Shown here: piece after piece, positions 11,056-21,393 of the stretch
Numbering within the stretch: position 1 is the stretch's first letter
Layout of the letters: the number at the start of each line of letters is the position of its first letter
NCBI GenBank assembly: GCA_034640345.1
Contig: JAXRVH010000051.1
Span: 124,001-188,000 of the forward strand
Direction of reading: 5' to 3'
DNA length: 64,000 nt
Source: Drechslera avenae
Lineage: Eukaryota > Ascomycota > Dothideomycetes > Pleosporales > Pleosporaceae
The notes under the pieces: model-generated
What the model saw: only the letters and a program-made list of their open reading frames with translations
The model's database searches: none
What the model was told of the DNA's origin: nothing
Translations under genes and position numbers: made by a program

Positions 11056-12421
11056 CTATCTACACCAACAGTAAATCCAGGGCTGCTACACAGAATACAA
11101 TTAGTAAGTGTGTTTTGCATTTATTTTGTAAAAACAAAATCAGGCTCACTTACGAAGTACACCAGTAGTAGCAAGTGTTTCTAGTGCAAGTAGTACTGTT
11201 TTCTATCCCAGTAGTAGCCGTTAGTGAGGGCTCTTGTTAACGTGTAGTATAAGGTATCTGATCTACCACTTACAAGCTTTACCAGCAGTAGCCATTAGTG
11301 AAATTTCAAGTTAGCCTTTCGTAGAAAGGTATTAGATCGACTTACAAGTGTTCCCTATAGTAGTTATTAACAAGGTCTCTGCGTGAATTTTTATATCAAG
11401 GTGTTAGGCCTACTCACAAGCTTTATCGGCCGTACCTATTAGTAACGTGTCTTATTAGCTTGTTGTAGGGTGATTAGATCTACTTACAAAATTAATCTAT
11501 AGTAGCTGTTAGTAGACTCTCTTGTTAACTTTTTAGAATAATGCTATTAGGTCTACTTACAAGCTTAATAGTAGTAGCCGTTAGTAAAATCTCTAGTTAG
11601 CCTATCGTGCAAAGATATTAGGCTCACTTTTAGCCTACATTCGTAGTAACTATTAGTAAAGTCTTTTATCAGCGTATTATAAAGCTATTAGATCTACTTA
11701 CATCCTGTATTAGTTGTAAGCCATTAGTAAGGTGTATAGTTAGTCTGTTATATAAAGCTATAAGGCCTACTTACAAGACTTATCTATAGTAGCTATCAGT
11801 AAGGTATCTTATTAGTCTATATTCTAGGTCTACTTACACCCTATATTGGTATAAACTATTAGTAAAGTCTCTAGTCAATCTATTGTGTAAAACTATTAGG
11901 CTTACTTACAAGCAGAGCCTGTAGTAGTTGTTAGTAATGGTTTTTACTAGTATAAGCCATCGGTAAGGTCTCAAGTCACAAGGTCTACTTACAATTTGCA
12001 ACTACAATAGTCGTTAGGATGGTCTTCAGTTAGCCTATCGTGCAAAGCCATCTGGCCCACTTACAATCAGACCCTATAGCAGTCATTAGCAAAGTTTCTT
12101 TTACCAGTATGACCTATGAGTAAGATCTCCAGCTATCGTATTGTGTAAAGCCATCTGGATCACTTACAGGCAGTTCCTGTAGCAGCCATTAGCAAGGTAT
12201 CTTACTACTCTATCGTTCAGAGGTATCAATTCCACTTACATCCTATACCGTCGAAAATCATCAGTAATCATAATCTTATAATCAATGGAATGCTAAATGA
12301 TAACTAAGCTTACCTGCCTCGCTATAAGAGCTTTTTCCTGGACACCTTCTATCTCGTGTGAGATTACGGCTGCACATAGTACAGAAGGTAAAAGCATGCA
12401 AAAAAGGATGAAAAGTCTCAT
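11056..12421 (-). CDS. Putative secreted peptide encoded by a chain of 3-9 nt micro-exons
   Basis: I do not recognise the family. Exon 1 (12421-12314) encodes a clear signal peptide, MRLFILFCMLLPSVLCAA, and ends EKALIARQ at CAG/GTAAGC. Downstream is a tandem array in which each ~72-bp unit carries a GTAAGT-type donor, a CTAAT/CTAAC branch and an AG acceptor. Between them lie micro-exons, all phase 0 and free of stops: 12242-12240 D, 12176-12168 ELP, 12073-12065 GLI, 12001-11993 LQI, 11918-11910 ALL, 11840-11838 G, 11783-11775 ISL, 11704-11702 D, 11563-11561 L, 11497-11489 INF, 11420-11418 L, 11354-11346 GTL and 11276-11274 L. Two final exons follow: 11202-11155 (KTVLLALETLATTGYF) and 11085-11056 (QPWIYCWCR, stop). 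The total is about 88 aa, Leu-rich. A 7-nt candidate at 11634-11628 would break the frame and is left out. The exon model is inferred from motifs; the 3' end is the least certain part. Confidence 0.55.
11203..12313 (-). repeat. Tandem ~72-bp intron-like repeat array, about 15 units
   Basis: Degenerate direct repeats whose minus-strand consensus is roughly GTAAGTAGACCTAATAGC, then TTTACACAATAGGCTAAC, then TAGAGACCTTACTAATGGC, then TACTATAG and a 9-nt segment ending CTT. Spacing between successive GTAAGT/GTGAGT motifs is mostly 70-74 bp. Outliers of about 62-64, 83 and 104 bp reflect deletions or partial duplications, and the first unit is irregular. The units diverge by many point changes, yet the donor, branch and acceptor motifs are the best-kept parts. 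This is not a CRISPR array: units are fully repeated end to end with no unique spacers. Confidence 0.85.
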
Positions 12422-14834
12422 GTTGTTGTGTGTAGGCACAAGAAAGTCAATTCAAGGAAGAATGATGAGAAATGAGTGTGCAAAGAGGTAGTTATCTCAG
12501 TGTCTGCTCCTCCAAGCATAGTCATGTCTATTTATGCAATATTCTTCTCTTTGCAACCCCCCCCCCCCCCCTCCCTTCAAACTTGCTGAAAATGAAGAGT
12601 AGACCATGGAGTTGCTTTTTTATTGCCAATAAATGTAGCAATTATACAAATATCAGTTCCAGCAACACACCAAAAAACCTCGGAAATGGGGCCGTCCTCG
12701 CTATCCGCCAATCGCATCGCCCACATCTGCCCGTGATGTCTGTTCAGCCTGCCGATCACGACGATCGTGGGAGAAGTTTACCGCCGTGTAAGCGCATTGC
12801 CTAGGAAGACACTAACCTTGTGGTCTCAGTGGCCAAGCGCTCAAAATGTGATTTGAAATAGCGCTTTGACGTAATGGATGTCGACTAGTTTTTAGTGAAG
12901 CGGGTCGTTCCACGCAGGCAGGCAGCTGAGAGTGGACGTGTCGTCGTTGAACTATGTAGAAATGGGGGCACTAGCTAGAAGCAGTCCTCAGTGTAAGTTG
13001 TAGAGTAGCACGACATGGGAAAAACAATCACTAACCCTAGCACGAGGGAGCGGGAAGTACCATGGTGTCTAAGGAAGTGCACGATACGCTGCGCTTCGCA
13101 ATGTGATGTTGATGTAGTCGACTGGCATCAGCTTCGTTGTATTGTACGGTACAGGTACGGGACGCAAAGATTAAGTAATTACTACACATGTTAGACTGTA
13201 CAGGTTATATCACCCGCCTAGCATTTTCAAATGATGAATTACACCTGGAAACGAGGCTATGTCTAATGTGACTTCCTTCAACCTTTTCTGTGTCTTCCCT
13301 CACTCCTATGCTAGCTGTACAATACTCCTCTGTTGAGTGTAACTAGCTAGCAGAATACTCGAAGAAGATCATTTAGATCCCCGACAACTACCAGAACATC
13401 TATAGTGCTTCTCAAAGCGGTCCAGCAGCGTTTTGCTGTGGCTCTAGTAGGGTGGTCCTTCTCGAGTTGTTGAAGCTTCATCTATTCTATACAGACTGTT
13501 CCGTCGCTGTCTTATTGTGGTTGGCTACAATGATAGGTGCGCACACGTAGCATCATGAAATTTGCATATCTCTACATTGTTAAGACAGGTTATCGTTGTC
13601 TTAACAGGTGGCGTGTTATGCTTGTATGTAAGCAAATGCGGAGGCAAGGCATAACACTGTCTTATCTAGTCGCTCAGCATGATCTGCGTCAGCTAGGCGG
13701 TCTAGTAGATATCGTGAAAACATTGTTGCAGCTGCATGCGAGGGTAAAGCTGTGTTCGCTAGCAGCTGTAATGTCAAAGCTTCAACAAGCTACCCCGCTC
13801 AATACTCATCCGGATCCGTTGGACTTGCAAAGCCTTGCTCGAGAGTGAGGGTCCAGCGGAACCATCTCCACCGCGACTCAGCGAGCCCCCTCTTCTCCAC
13901 CATCGTTGCGGATAAAAAGAGTGAGGGTCTTTGACGTGGCCTAGCAGATGTGGAGTCGTCTCTCCTGTCCGAAGGATGCAAACCGGTATTGATGTGTACA
14001 ATTGGGCTTGAGCAAGGCGGTGGCGCAGAAGTGGGTAGCATATAAGTGGCCAATATCTGCCTTTCTCCACTCGACTCTTCTCAGTATAGAAATGACGATG
14101 AAGAGATTTCGACATGATCCCACTCTGACCCGTGTGAATGGATGTGTTGGTGAAGAATTGAGCAAGAAAGCGGAACTGTCGGCAGTTATCCGCGGCGGTA
14201 GACTCCGCAATGCATGAACGCGTGGGAATTGTTCTTGATTTGCTGAGATGCATAAGCGAATGCGGCCGTTGGCGACAATGTTCACATGTGAGCGACAAGT
14301 GACGTGCTATGACGAGCCCACAGAGAGGGATTGAGCAACTCTCTAGGGCGGTGGAACACGATAGGCTTTGGGGTTGGGTGGAGCAGAGGTCCTACATTAC
14401 AGGCGGGGAACAGCGGGCGGTTTTAAGGGCAGATTAAGAGAAGGAGGGATGGTCTCTATTGCTGGGATGACTAGCGGCCGATGACGTACCGAGAGCCGTT
14501 GAAACGGTCTCGATTTCACGATACTTTGCGAATTTTTCCCAATTCCACACCCATGCGCGGCTTAGCCTGGCAACCCCTGCCTGCGCCCGGCTCTTTCACT
14601 ACCATGCCTGACCTTCAAGGTTCCCGCGATCCGCTGCTATACATGTCGCGCGTCGCCGCAGTCTGAGGCCCTTTTGTTTCCCCTGCCCAAACTCCTGGCA
14701 GCAGTCATAGTACGTTGGCCACGTGGACCGCCCTTCGTTCAGACCTGTAGCTTCGTCGCTACCTCATCGCCTGGCTGGAGATGCTCGGCTGAGCAGAGTC
14801 GAGATTGATAGTTTTATATTCCTAATTGGGCGCC
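12422..14834. other. 2.4-kb intergenic stretch with a C15 tract
   Basis: It contains the upstream region of the micro-exon gene, including 15 C in a row at 12557-12571, and the promoter of the SulP transporter. Overlapping open frames at 13.5-14.3 kb (up to 174 codons) lack any family signature and overlap one another on both strands. I see no supportable gene. Confidence 0.5.
12529..12538 (-). promoter_or_regulatory. TATA-like element of the micro-exon gene
   Basis: The minus strand reads GCATAAATAG about 110 bp upstream of the signal-peptide ATG. It is followed by a C/T- and A-rich leader ending ACACAACAAC just before the ATG, a good fungal start context. This supports a real promoter and a transcribed gene on this strand. 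Confidence 0.45.
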
Positions 14835-17800
14835 ATGCCTTCACGCCTGTTCTCCCGGGACTCGGGTGCCACGGAGCAGCAGGAGCAGCAGCCACTTCCC
14901 TTCACCAACGACGACGTCAACGAAGCCGACTTTGCGCACGACGCCGCCCAGGCCGAGAACGGCGGGCACTCGCAGCCACGGCGGATAGCAGCCAACACGC
15001 TCGCAGGCTCCTACACACGCAACCCGATTCGATCGTTTGCACACCAGACGTCTCACAGCTTTGCTGGTGTGTATGCCCTCGTCCTTACTTTCACCCACAC
15101 ACCCACCTGTCAGCAGCGACTAACTCTTCTCTAGATACACCACAGTACTCGTCCCAGGGTGTGCGCGAAAGGAGTTCCCAGTTGGCCTCGTATGCCCTCG
15201 AAGCCGAAGACTACCAGGACCGACCGCAGCATGGCGACGCCCAGTCGGATAACGAGGACGGGCGCATGTCGCACGACTCTGCTCGTTGGACTGACACCAT
15301 CGACGAAGACAGCGAAGCCGAGACGCCCGACACGGTCATCGGCCCACAACACGCGGATACGAGCTTCTTCAGCCCAAAGCTGCATACAAACGGCGCACAG
15401 GATACGAGGACGTCGCTGTCGAGCAAACGAATCCCCGACCTGGTGCTCGAGGATACTGAGCGGACCCCTCTTCTGCCCCAGACCAGACTGTCGCGTCCTG
15501 GGATGCAGCAGAAGCAAAAGCGAAAGTCGGGCGAGAGCCGTTCATGGAAATCACGACGCACGACGAACCTTCCTCGCCGCTTCAAGAACACTCTTACCGC
15601 TGGCCGGGAACATGTCCTTGGCCTGGGTCGGTCTGTATCAAACCCCAAAAACTACACAAAGGACGCTCTGCTCGCCGGTGCTCTCAGTAGTGTTCAGATG
15701 ACATCGGCTGTCTTCCTCGGTTTGCTGCTGAACCTCCTCGATGCACTCTCTTATGGCTACATTCTCTTTCCACTTGGTGCCCCAGTCTTTAGCAACACTG
15801 GCCCGGACGGCATATCCATCTTCTTTGTGAGCTGCATCGTCTCACAGTTATGCTATTCGCTGGGACTATCAGTGTTCAAGGGCGGCGTCGGATCCGAGAT
15901 GATTGAGGTTGTGCCTTTTTTCCACAAAATGGCATATTCCATCATGAACCAGATGGAAGGAAAGCCGCCGGAGGCTATCATAGCCACTACCATCGTCTCC
16001 TACTGTCTGAGCTCCATTCTAACCGGCCTCATCTTCCTCGCTCTGGGCGCCTTCAAGCTTGGCAACCTAGTCAGCTTCTTTCCAAGACACATTCTAATCG
16101 GCTGCATTGGAGGTGTGGGTTTCTTCCTTGTTGTGACGGGCATCGAAGTCTCCGCTCGCATTGAGGGTAACCTCAACTATGATCTTGCAACCTTGCAAAG
16201 GCTCTTCTCGTCGAATACCTGGTATCTGTGGACACTTCCGCTTGCGCTTGCTATTTCCATCATGGTCCTCCGAAGGCTGTCCAAGAGCCCATTCGTTCTG
16301 CCTGTGTTCTTCATTACTGTTTTCGCTACCTTTTACCTTATCGTCAAGGGAATTTTGCACAAAGATCTGGAGCCTGTGCGTCGGGCAGGATGGATCTTTG
16401 AGACTCCTGAAGCTGGCGTCAAGTTTTACAGATTTTACACATACTTTAGTAAGCACCCACTACTTACGACCTAGACGTATACTAACAACGTCCAAGAGTT
16501 TGGCAGCGTAGACGGCGCAGCACTAGCCAGTACCATCCCGACCATGTTTGCTTTATCGTTCTTTGGCATCATACACGTACCCATCAACGTCCCTGCACTA
16601 GGCGCTGCTGTGAGGGAAGACAATCTCGACGTTAACCGGGAATTGATTGCGCACGGAATCTCAAATACCCTGTCTGGATTCCTCGGTAGTATTCAGGTAC
16701 GGCTCCATGATAACACTAGTATTGCTTCACTAACACCCTTCAGAACTACCTTGTCTACGCAAACAGTGTCATGTTCGTTGAGAACGGGGGCAACAGCCGC
16801 GCTGCAGGTGTTTTGCTTGCCGTTGCTACCACCGCAGTATGGGTAGCAGGCCCGGCCATGGTTGGTTACATCCCCATTTGCCTGGTGGGCGCACTCATCT
16901 TCTTGCTGGGCATCGACCTTATGAAGGAAGCTCTTTGGGATACCTTTGGCAAGTGTCACAAGCTCGAGTACCTGACCATTCTGGTCATTGTTCTCATAAT
17001 GGGAGTCCATGATTTTGTCGTCGGTATCTTTGTGGGTATCATACTCGCATGTGTCAGCTACGTAGTGCAGAGCTCCCGCCATTCGGCCATCCGCGCCACC
17101 TACAGCGGCATCATCGCCGAGTCCACCGTCCGCCGCCCGCGTGCAGACTCTCGCTACCTCAACAAGGTCCGTGGACAAATCCGTGCCATCAAACTTGGTG
17201 GATTCTTGTTCTTTGGAACAATCGTGTCAGTCGAGGAGTATATGCGCTCCTTGATTGATGACGACAACTTTGAGAGGAACCCAATCAGCTTCATCATCGT
17301 TGACTTTACCCATGTTACCGATGTCGACTTTTCCAGCTCGGAAGGCTTTCAGCGTATCAATCGTATCCTGAATACAAAGAACGTCAAGATGATCATCTCA
17401 GGCATCTCGTTTGCTGATCCTGTCGGGCGTGCTCTCCAAAACGTAGGGCTGCTAGACGATGACAGCGACGGTGAATGCCCACCACCCCAGATTTTCGAAG
17501 ACCTCAACACGGCGCTCGAATCGTGCGAGAATGAGCTTCTAGAGGTATTCCACAGACACTGCAACAGGCATTCGTCCAAGCAGCACACAACTCCACCTAT
17601 GAGCATCTCGGGAGCCAAGAATATTTCTAGCAACGAGCCAATGGCTACAGGCGGATCGCCCACATCATTCGGCGCCAGTTCCCTCAACCCAGTCTTCTCT
17701 TCACCACGACGTGGTGCCAGGCTCATTGCAGCTCGCTCCACCATGCGTGAAAACGGCGATGATTCCCTCTCTATTCCCGACACGGCCTCACACAGCACCA

Positions 17801-18279
17801 GCCAAGTGACCCCCTCGCGTTGGCGCAACTTTGCACAGCCCCTTAAAATCATCCTGCAAACCTTTGAAGACGTCTCGACTAAGAACGAGGACTTTTGGCA
17901 AGCCGTCGCCCCATATTTTGAGCGCAAAGAGTACCCCGCAGGCACAGTGCTCTACTCACGCGGTGACGATCCAGACGGCTTCTACATTCTCGAAAAGGGT
18001 CGTCTGCGGACGGAATACGAGCTTGACCAAGGCAGCTTCTTTGAAGTCATTCTCCCCGGTACTACGTGTGGCGAACTTCCCTTTTTCTCCGAAACCGACC
18101 GCACGGGCACTGTGGCGGCGGAGAATGACTCTGTGGCTTGGTTGCTGACGAGAGAGCGGTATAATGAACTTGAACACAAGGAGAAGGAGGTTGCCACGGA
18201 GATGCTGAAGGTGGGGCTCAAGTTGACAAAGGAGAGGATGGATGCGATTACGAGCTATGTTCTTGTTACTGCATCGTAG
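14835..18279 (+). CDS. SulP-family vacuolar transporter with STAS and cNMP-binding domains (Vsb1-like)
   Basis: This resembles yeast YGR125W/Vsb1, a SulP-family protein of the vacuolar membrane linked to basic amino-acid storage. Four exons fit: 14835-15066, 15135-16448, 16497-16696 and 16744-18279, giving about 1,093 aa. Residues 1-~270 are a polar, acidic/Ser-rich cytosolic tail. Ten or more membrane helices follow, starting at DALLAGALSSVQMTSAVFLG and including FFPRHILIGCIGGVGFFLV and NVPALGAAVREDNLDVNRELIAHGISN. Next is a STAS domain (FIIVDFTHVTDVDFSSSEGF). Near the C-terminus is a cyclic-nucleotide-binding fold (YPAGTVLYSRGDDPDGFYILEKGRL ... GTTCGELPFFSETDRTGTVAAE). The order tail-SulP-STAS-cNMP matches the fungal Vsb1 group, not plasma-membrane sulfate permeases. 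Confidence 0.9.
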
Positions 18280-18403
18280 TTTGAATCCTTTGAATATTTA
18301 TTAGTGTTTTGCTGGGATTTTTAAACTTTTAGTTCACCAAATTTGGGAGCTTTTGCAGAGCGTATGCGTGTACGGGGCTGTTTGTGTCTTGTACTTTTTT
18401 TTT

Positions 18404-18419
18404 GGGGGGGGGGGGGGGG
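18404..18419. repeat. G16 homopolymer downstream of the SulP transporter gene
   Basis: Nine T followed by sixteen G on the plus strand, about 120 bp after the stop codon, inside or just beyond the expected 3' UTR. Confidence 0.9.
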
Positions 18420-18741
18420 AAATATCAATTCTGTTCAAATGTAGATAGTCTTGAATATGATTTTCAGAAATCGATGTGGTCCTTAGCAAAGGTATGAATG
18501 ATGTATGTTGTAAACTACAGAGGAACTTTTCCTAGAGTCATTTTTTTTTTCAGTTTTCCACACGCCCACTGGAGTTCGCTTACCCTACCCCACCTCAGCT
18601 TACCCCTCATCCACCTCAGCTGATTATTGCAATCCCGCAGCCTTTTGCATCTTTTTCATGACCCTCCTATTCAAAGTTTGAGTAAATATGTTTTGCAAAT
18701 TGACTTTTCTCCATCAATGTACAATACATTCAAGCAATAAA

Positions 18742-18813
18742 AGCTGCTTGGCGCAGCGGAAGCGCGCCGGGCTCATAACCCGGAGGACCTCGGATCGAAA
18801 CCGAGAGCAGCTA
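18742..18813 (+). tRNA. Initiator tRNA-Met (CAT)
   Basis: A 7-bp acceptor stem (AGCTGCT with AGCAGCT) and a D arm GCGCAGCGGAAGCGC. The anticodon stem-loop is CCGGG-CTCATAA-CCCGG with anticodon CAT, and the T arm is CTCGG-ATCGAAA-CCGAG with discriminator A. Three features mark it as the initiator, not the elongator: the A1:T72 pair, the three G:C pairs flanking the anticodon loop, and the ATCGAAA T-loop, which lacks the usual TTC. It aligns almost throughout with yeast initiator tRNA. There is no intron. Confidence 0.96.
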
Positions 18814-18830
18814 GCTTTGAATGTGATTTC

Positions 18831-18837
18831 TTTTTTT
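18831..18837 (+). terminator. Pol III terminator of the initiator tRNA gene
   Basis: A run of seven T (preceded by TTTC) begins 18 nt after the tRNA discriminator base, as expected for RNA polymerase III termination. Confidence 0.8.
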
Positions 18838-19227
18838 GCCTTTTCCATGCCATTTATCCTTTTTGGTTCATGGATCAAGCAAGCAATTAGAAGACGGAGA
18901 GAGATGTTAATGCATGCGGTAGTTGTTCCCTCCTATCTTTTTGACGAGGTAGATTGAATGGATTATGTTGATAGTTGGGTAACGAATAAAGTAGTAACAT
19001 ATCTAAAGTTTAACAAGCAACAAGTTGCGTTCGTAGCCTATAGATGGATGGATATTGTTAACAAGGACAGCGTGGTATATTTATTGAAAAAAAAGAAACA
19101 ACAAGGACGTCCATTTCATCTTTACTCAGTCTATCCAGACAGCGCTCATTACCAACCAACCATACAATCCAACTAGAAAAAAACCACTCAAGAGGGAATT
19201 TCATCTCAGGCCATTCTCCCAATCCAT

Positions 19228-20911
19228 CTACACACCCTTTGCCTCACACAAATGCCCACTCTTACTCAACGTAGTTCCTAACCCTTTATGCACCTCAACC
19301 TGGAAGCCCTCAAATGGGATTCTCTCCCCATCAATACTGATATCGCCGTGTTTCTGCATCTTGGGGATGATGCGATAGGCGCTGATTTTCTGGTAGTCGA
19401 CGTCTTCGAGATCGAAAAATGTATTGTTTTCAACGGCCTGGAAAGTCTTGATGGCTCGGTGGCGGGGGATATCGCCGCGCATGCGAACAAGGTCGAGACA
19501 GCCGTCGGCGGGGAGTGAGGCAGGGAAGAAATTGGCGTTTGCAGACATGTAGGCAATGTTTCCTGCGTAGAAATTTCCGAGATGATCGTGGGGGATAAGT
19601 GTCCATTGGTCGGGGAGGGGGTCTTTGCTGGTGCCGTATTTCAGTGGGGGTAAAGGCTGGTCTGTGGGTGGTAAAGGGCGGTCGTCGACTGGGGATTTTC
19701 TTGCCGCTTCGGCGCGATAGACAGCGCGGATGGCGGGTTTGGTGTCGTATTCGACTTTGACGGCAATGTCAGCAGGGTACATTTTCTTGTTGATGAGCCG
19801 GACGAGGATGCCCCAGGTGAAGCGGTGGCCGCCCATCCAACGGAGGTGCTCTGTTGAGAGATCGGCTTCGGCGATGATGCCGAGGGTTTGCGAGAGGAAG
19901 GAGAGGATGCGCTGGTCGCCTTGGGTTATGGATGCCAGATCTAGCGGTGTACGTAGGCCCTTTACGACGGCGAGGGCGGCTGAGCTGGCGTCGTTCGTGC
20001 CGTTGAAGTTCCAGCTCAGGGCGTTGCCGGACCCGCATGGGAGTTGCACGACGGCTGTCTTGTAGAGAGCTCGCGCTGCGTCTTGTCGCTTGCCCAATCC
20101 ATTCCAGACTTCGTGTGGTACCCCATCTCCAGAACAACAGGCCACGACATCGTACGTGTCAATATCTAGGTTCTGGCCAATCTCGACGGCATGGCCGTTG
20201 TATTGTGTCTTTTCCACGCTCAGCTCACACCTCGCCGAGGCGAAGATAGGGGCAATCTGCTTGTAATACGTCTTCTCCGCGCCGCCCGGTCCTCCAAATG
20301 GGTTGATGAGCACCTTGATTCGCTTGTTTCGTTGCGAGGCGCCATATGCGCGGTCTAGTAGCTTCTCTATCCAAGCTGCCGCGACCACACTGCCCGGCTT
20401 GTCCAAGGGATAGCTGATGATGGCGGGCCGCACGCTCGTCTTGGAAGTGGTTTGCGCATACTCGATAATAATGTTGCCGTCGTTTGCATGTTCGGCCCAA
20501 AGGATATTGTAAAACGGGATTGAACGAGTGGACCTGTTGTTCTCTGTGTCGCGTCAGCGGGCGGCGCACGCCTCGACAGACGTCCTTGTGGATGCTTACT
20601 GCCAGCAAGAGATGGGCCACAGCAGCCAATGCCTTTGTTGTCTACGAGCGTCTCGTCTGTAGTACATGTGAGCGTTGGCCAATTGGTGTCGCGCTTGTAA
20701 ATTGCATACCCAGGACCACCAGCGAGTCGGTACCGAGTGTCAGCGACGCGGTTGAGCCTACATTGAGTGTATCGGCCACACTTGTCGTCTCCCGAGCACC
20801 TTCGGGCAAATGCAACGCCGGCGACGGGGACTGCGAGGGCGCAGCAGAGGCGACTAGAGAGTCGCTAACGTCTCGAAACGGATTGTCTGGGCCTGCGGCT
20901 GAAGGCATCAT
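19228..20911 (-). CDS. Sphingoid long-chain base kinase (diacylglycerol-kinase fold)
   Basis: It phosphorylates sphingoid bases to their 1-phosphates (Lcb4/Lcb5 type), acting at ER/Golgi/plasma membranes. Three exons fit: 20911-20710, 20656-20600 and 20543-19228, giving 524 aa. The first intron interrupts DSLVVL/DETLVDNKGIGCCG, the usual N-terminal sphingosine-kinase motif. The catalytic domain shows KVLINPFGGPGGA, then CCSGDGVPHEVWNGL (the SGDG nucleotide loop), LPCGSGNALSWN and a late IDGERIPFEGFQVEVH. The start is the first of two adjacent ATGs (MMPSAAGPDNPF). An upstream in-frame ATG would add a Cys/Phe-rich stretch without family support. Length and motifs are complete. Confidence 0.93.
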
Positions 20912-21393
20912 ATCATTCTTTTTGAAGCAAAAACACGCTAATATTACCACGGCATGCCGCGATTTACGAACCAACGGCCACGTGAAATGGAAAGAATGTG
21001 AAGAAGTGACTGTAGGCAGACAGGCAGGCAGGTAGACAGGCACAAAGCGTACCTGCGTGCGGCTATGACGGAATCAGTCTGTATAAACAAACAGGAGCCA
21101 GCTCGGACCCTGGCTCCGAAGAGGCATCCGAGCCGAGGCTGCTTTTCCGACCACATCGATATCTGTCAGATTGTCACTTGATGCTTGGCAATCCCATGGC
21201 TGTATTGGCTTTTACTTGAAACGGTTCATCCCCCGCATTCGGTATTTGCCTGCTACATTATCATTCGTCCCGCGCATCCAGTTCCTGCCCTGCCGTCCAG
21301 ACATCCCTGGGCCAGCAATCAATCAGCCAACATTCCCTTCCTTTTCCTACGCTTCCCCAATGAACGCCTGTCCACTGCTCATCAAACACCTGC

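Noticed and set aside
11150..12280. CRISPR-like or simple satellite interpretation of the 72-bp repeats
   Set aside because: There are no unique spacers between conserved repeats. The best-kept positions are splice signals with kept coding phase downstream of a signal-peptide exon, which a neutral satellite would not explain. A satellite origin is still possible.
13774..14298. 174-codon open frame on the minus strand
   Set aside because: It overlaps other frames on both strands, has no domain, signal peptide or splice context, and its composition is unlike the neighbouring genes.
20912..21043. Upstream extension of the sphingoid-base kinase
   Set aside because: It encodes a Cys/Phe-rich stretch over a CAGG-repeat leader. 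The MMPSAAGPDNPF start is more likely.
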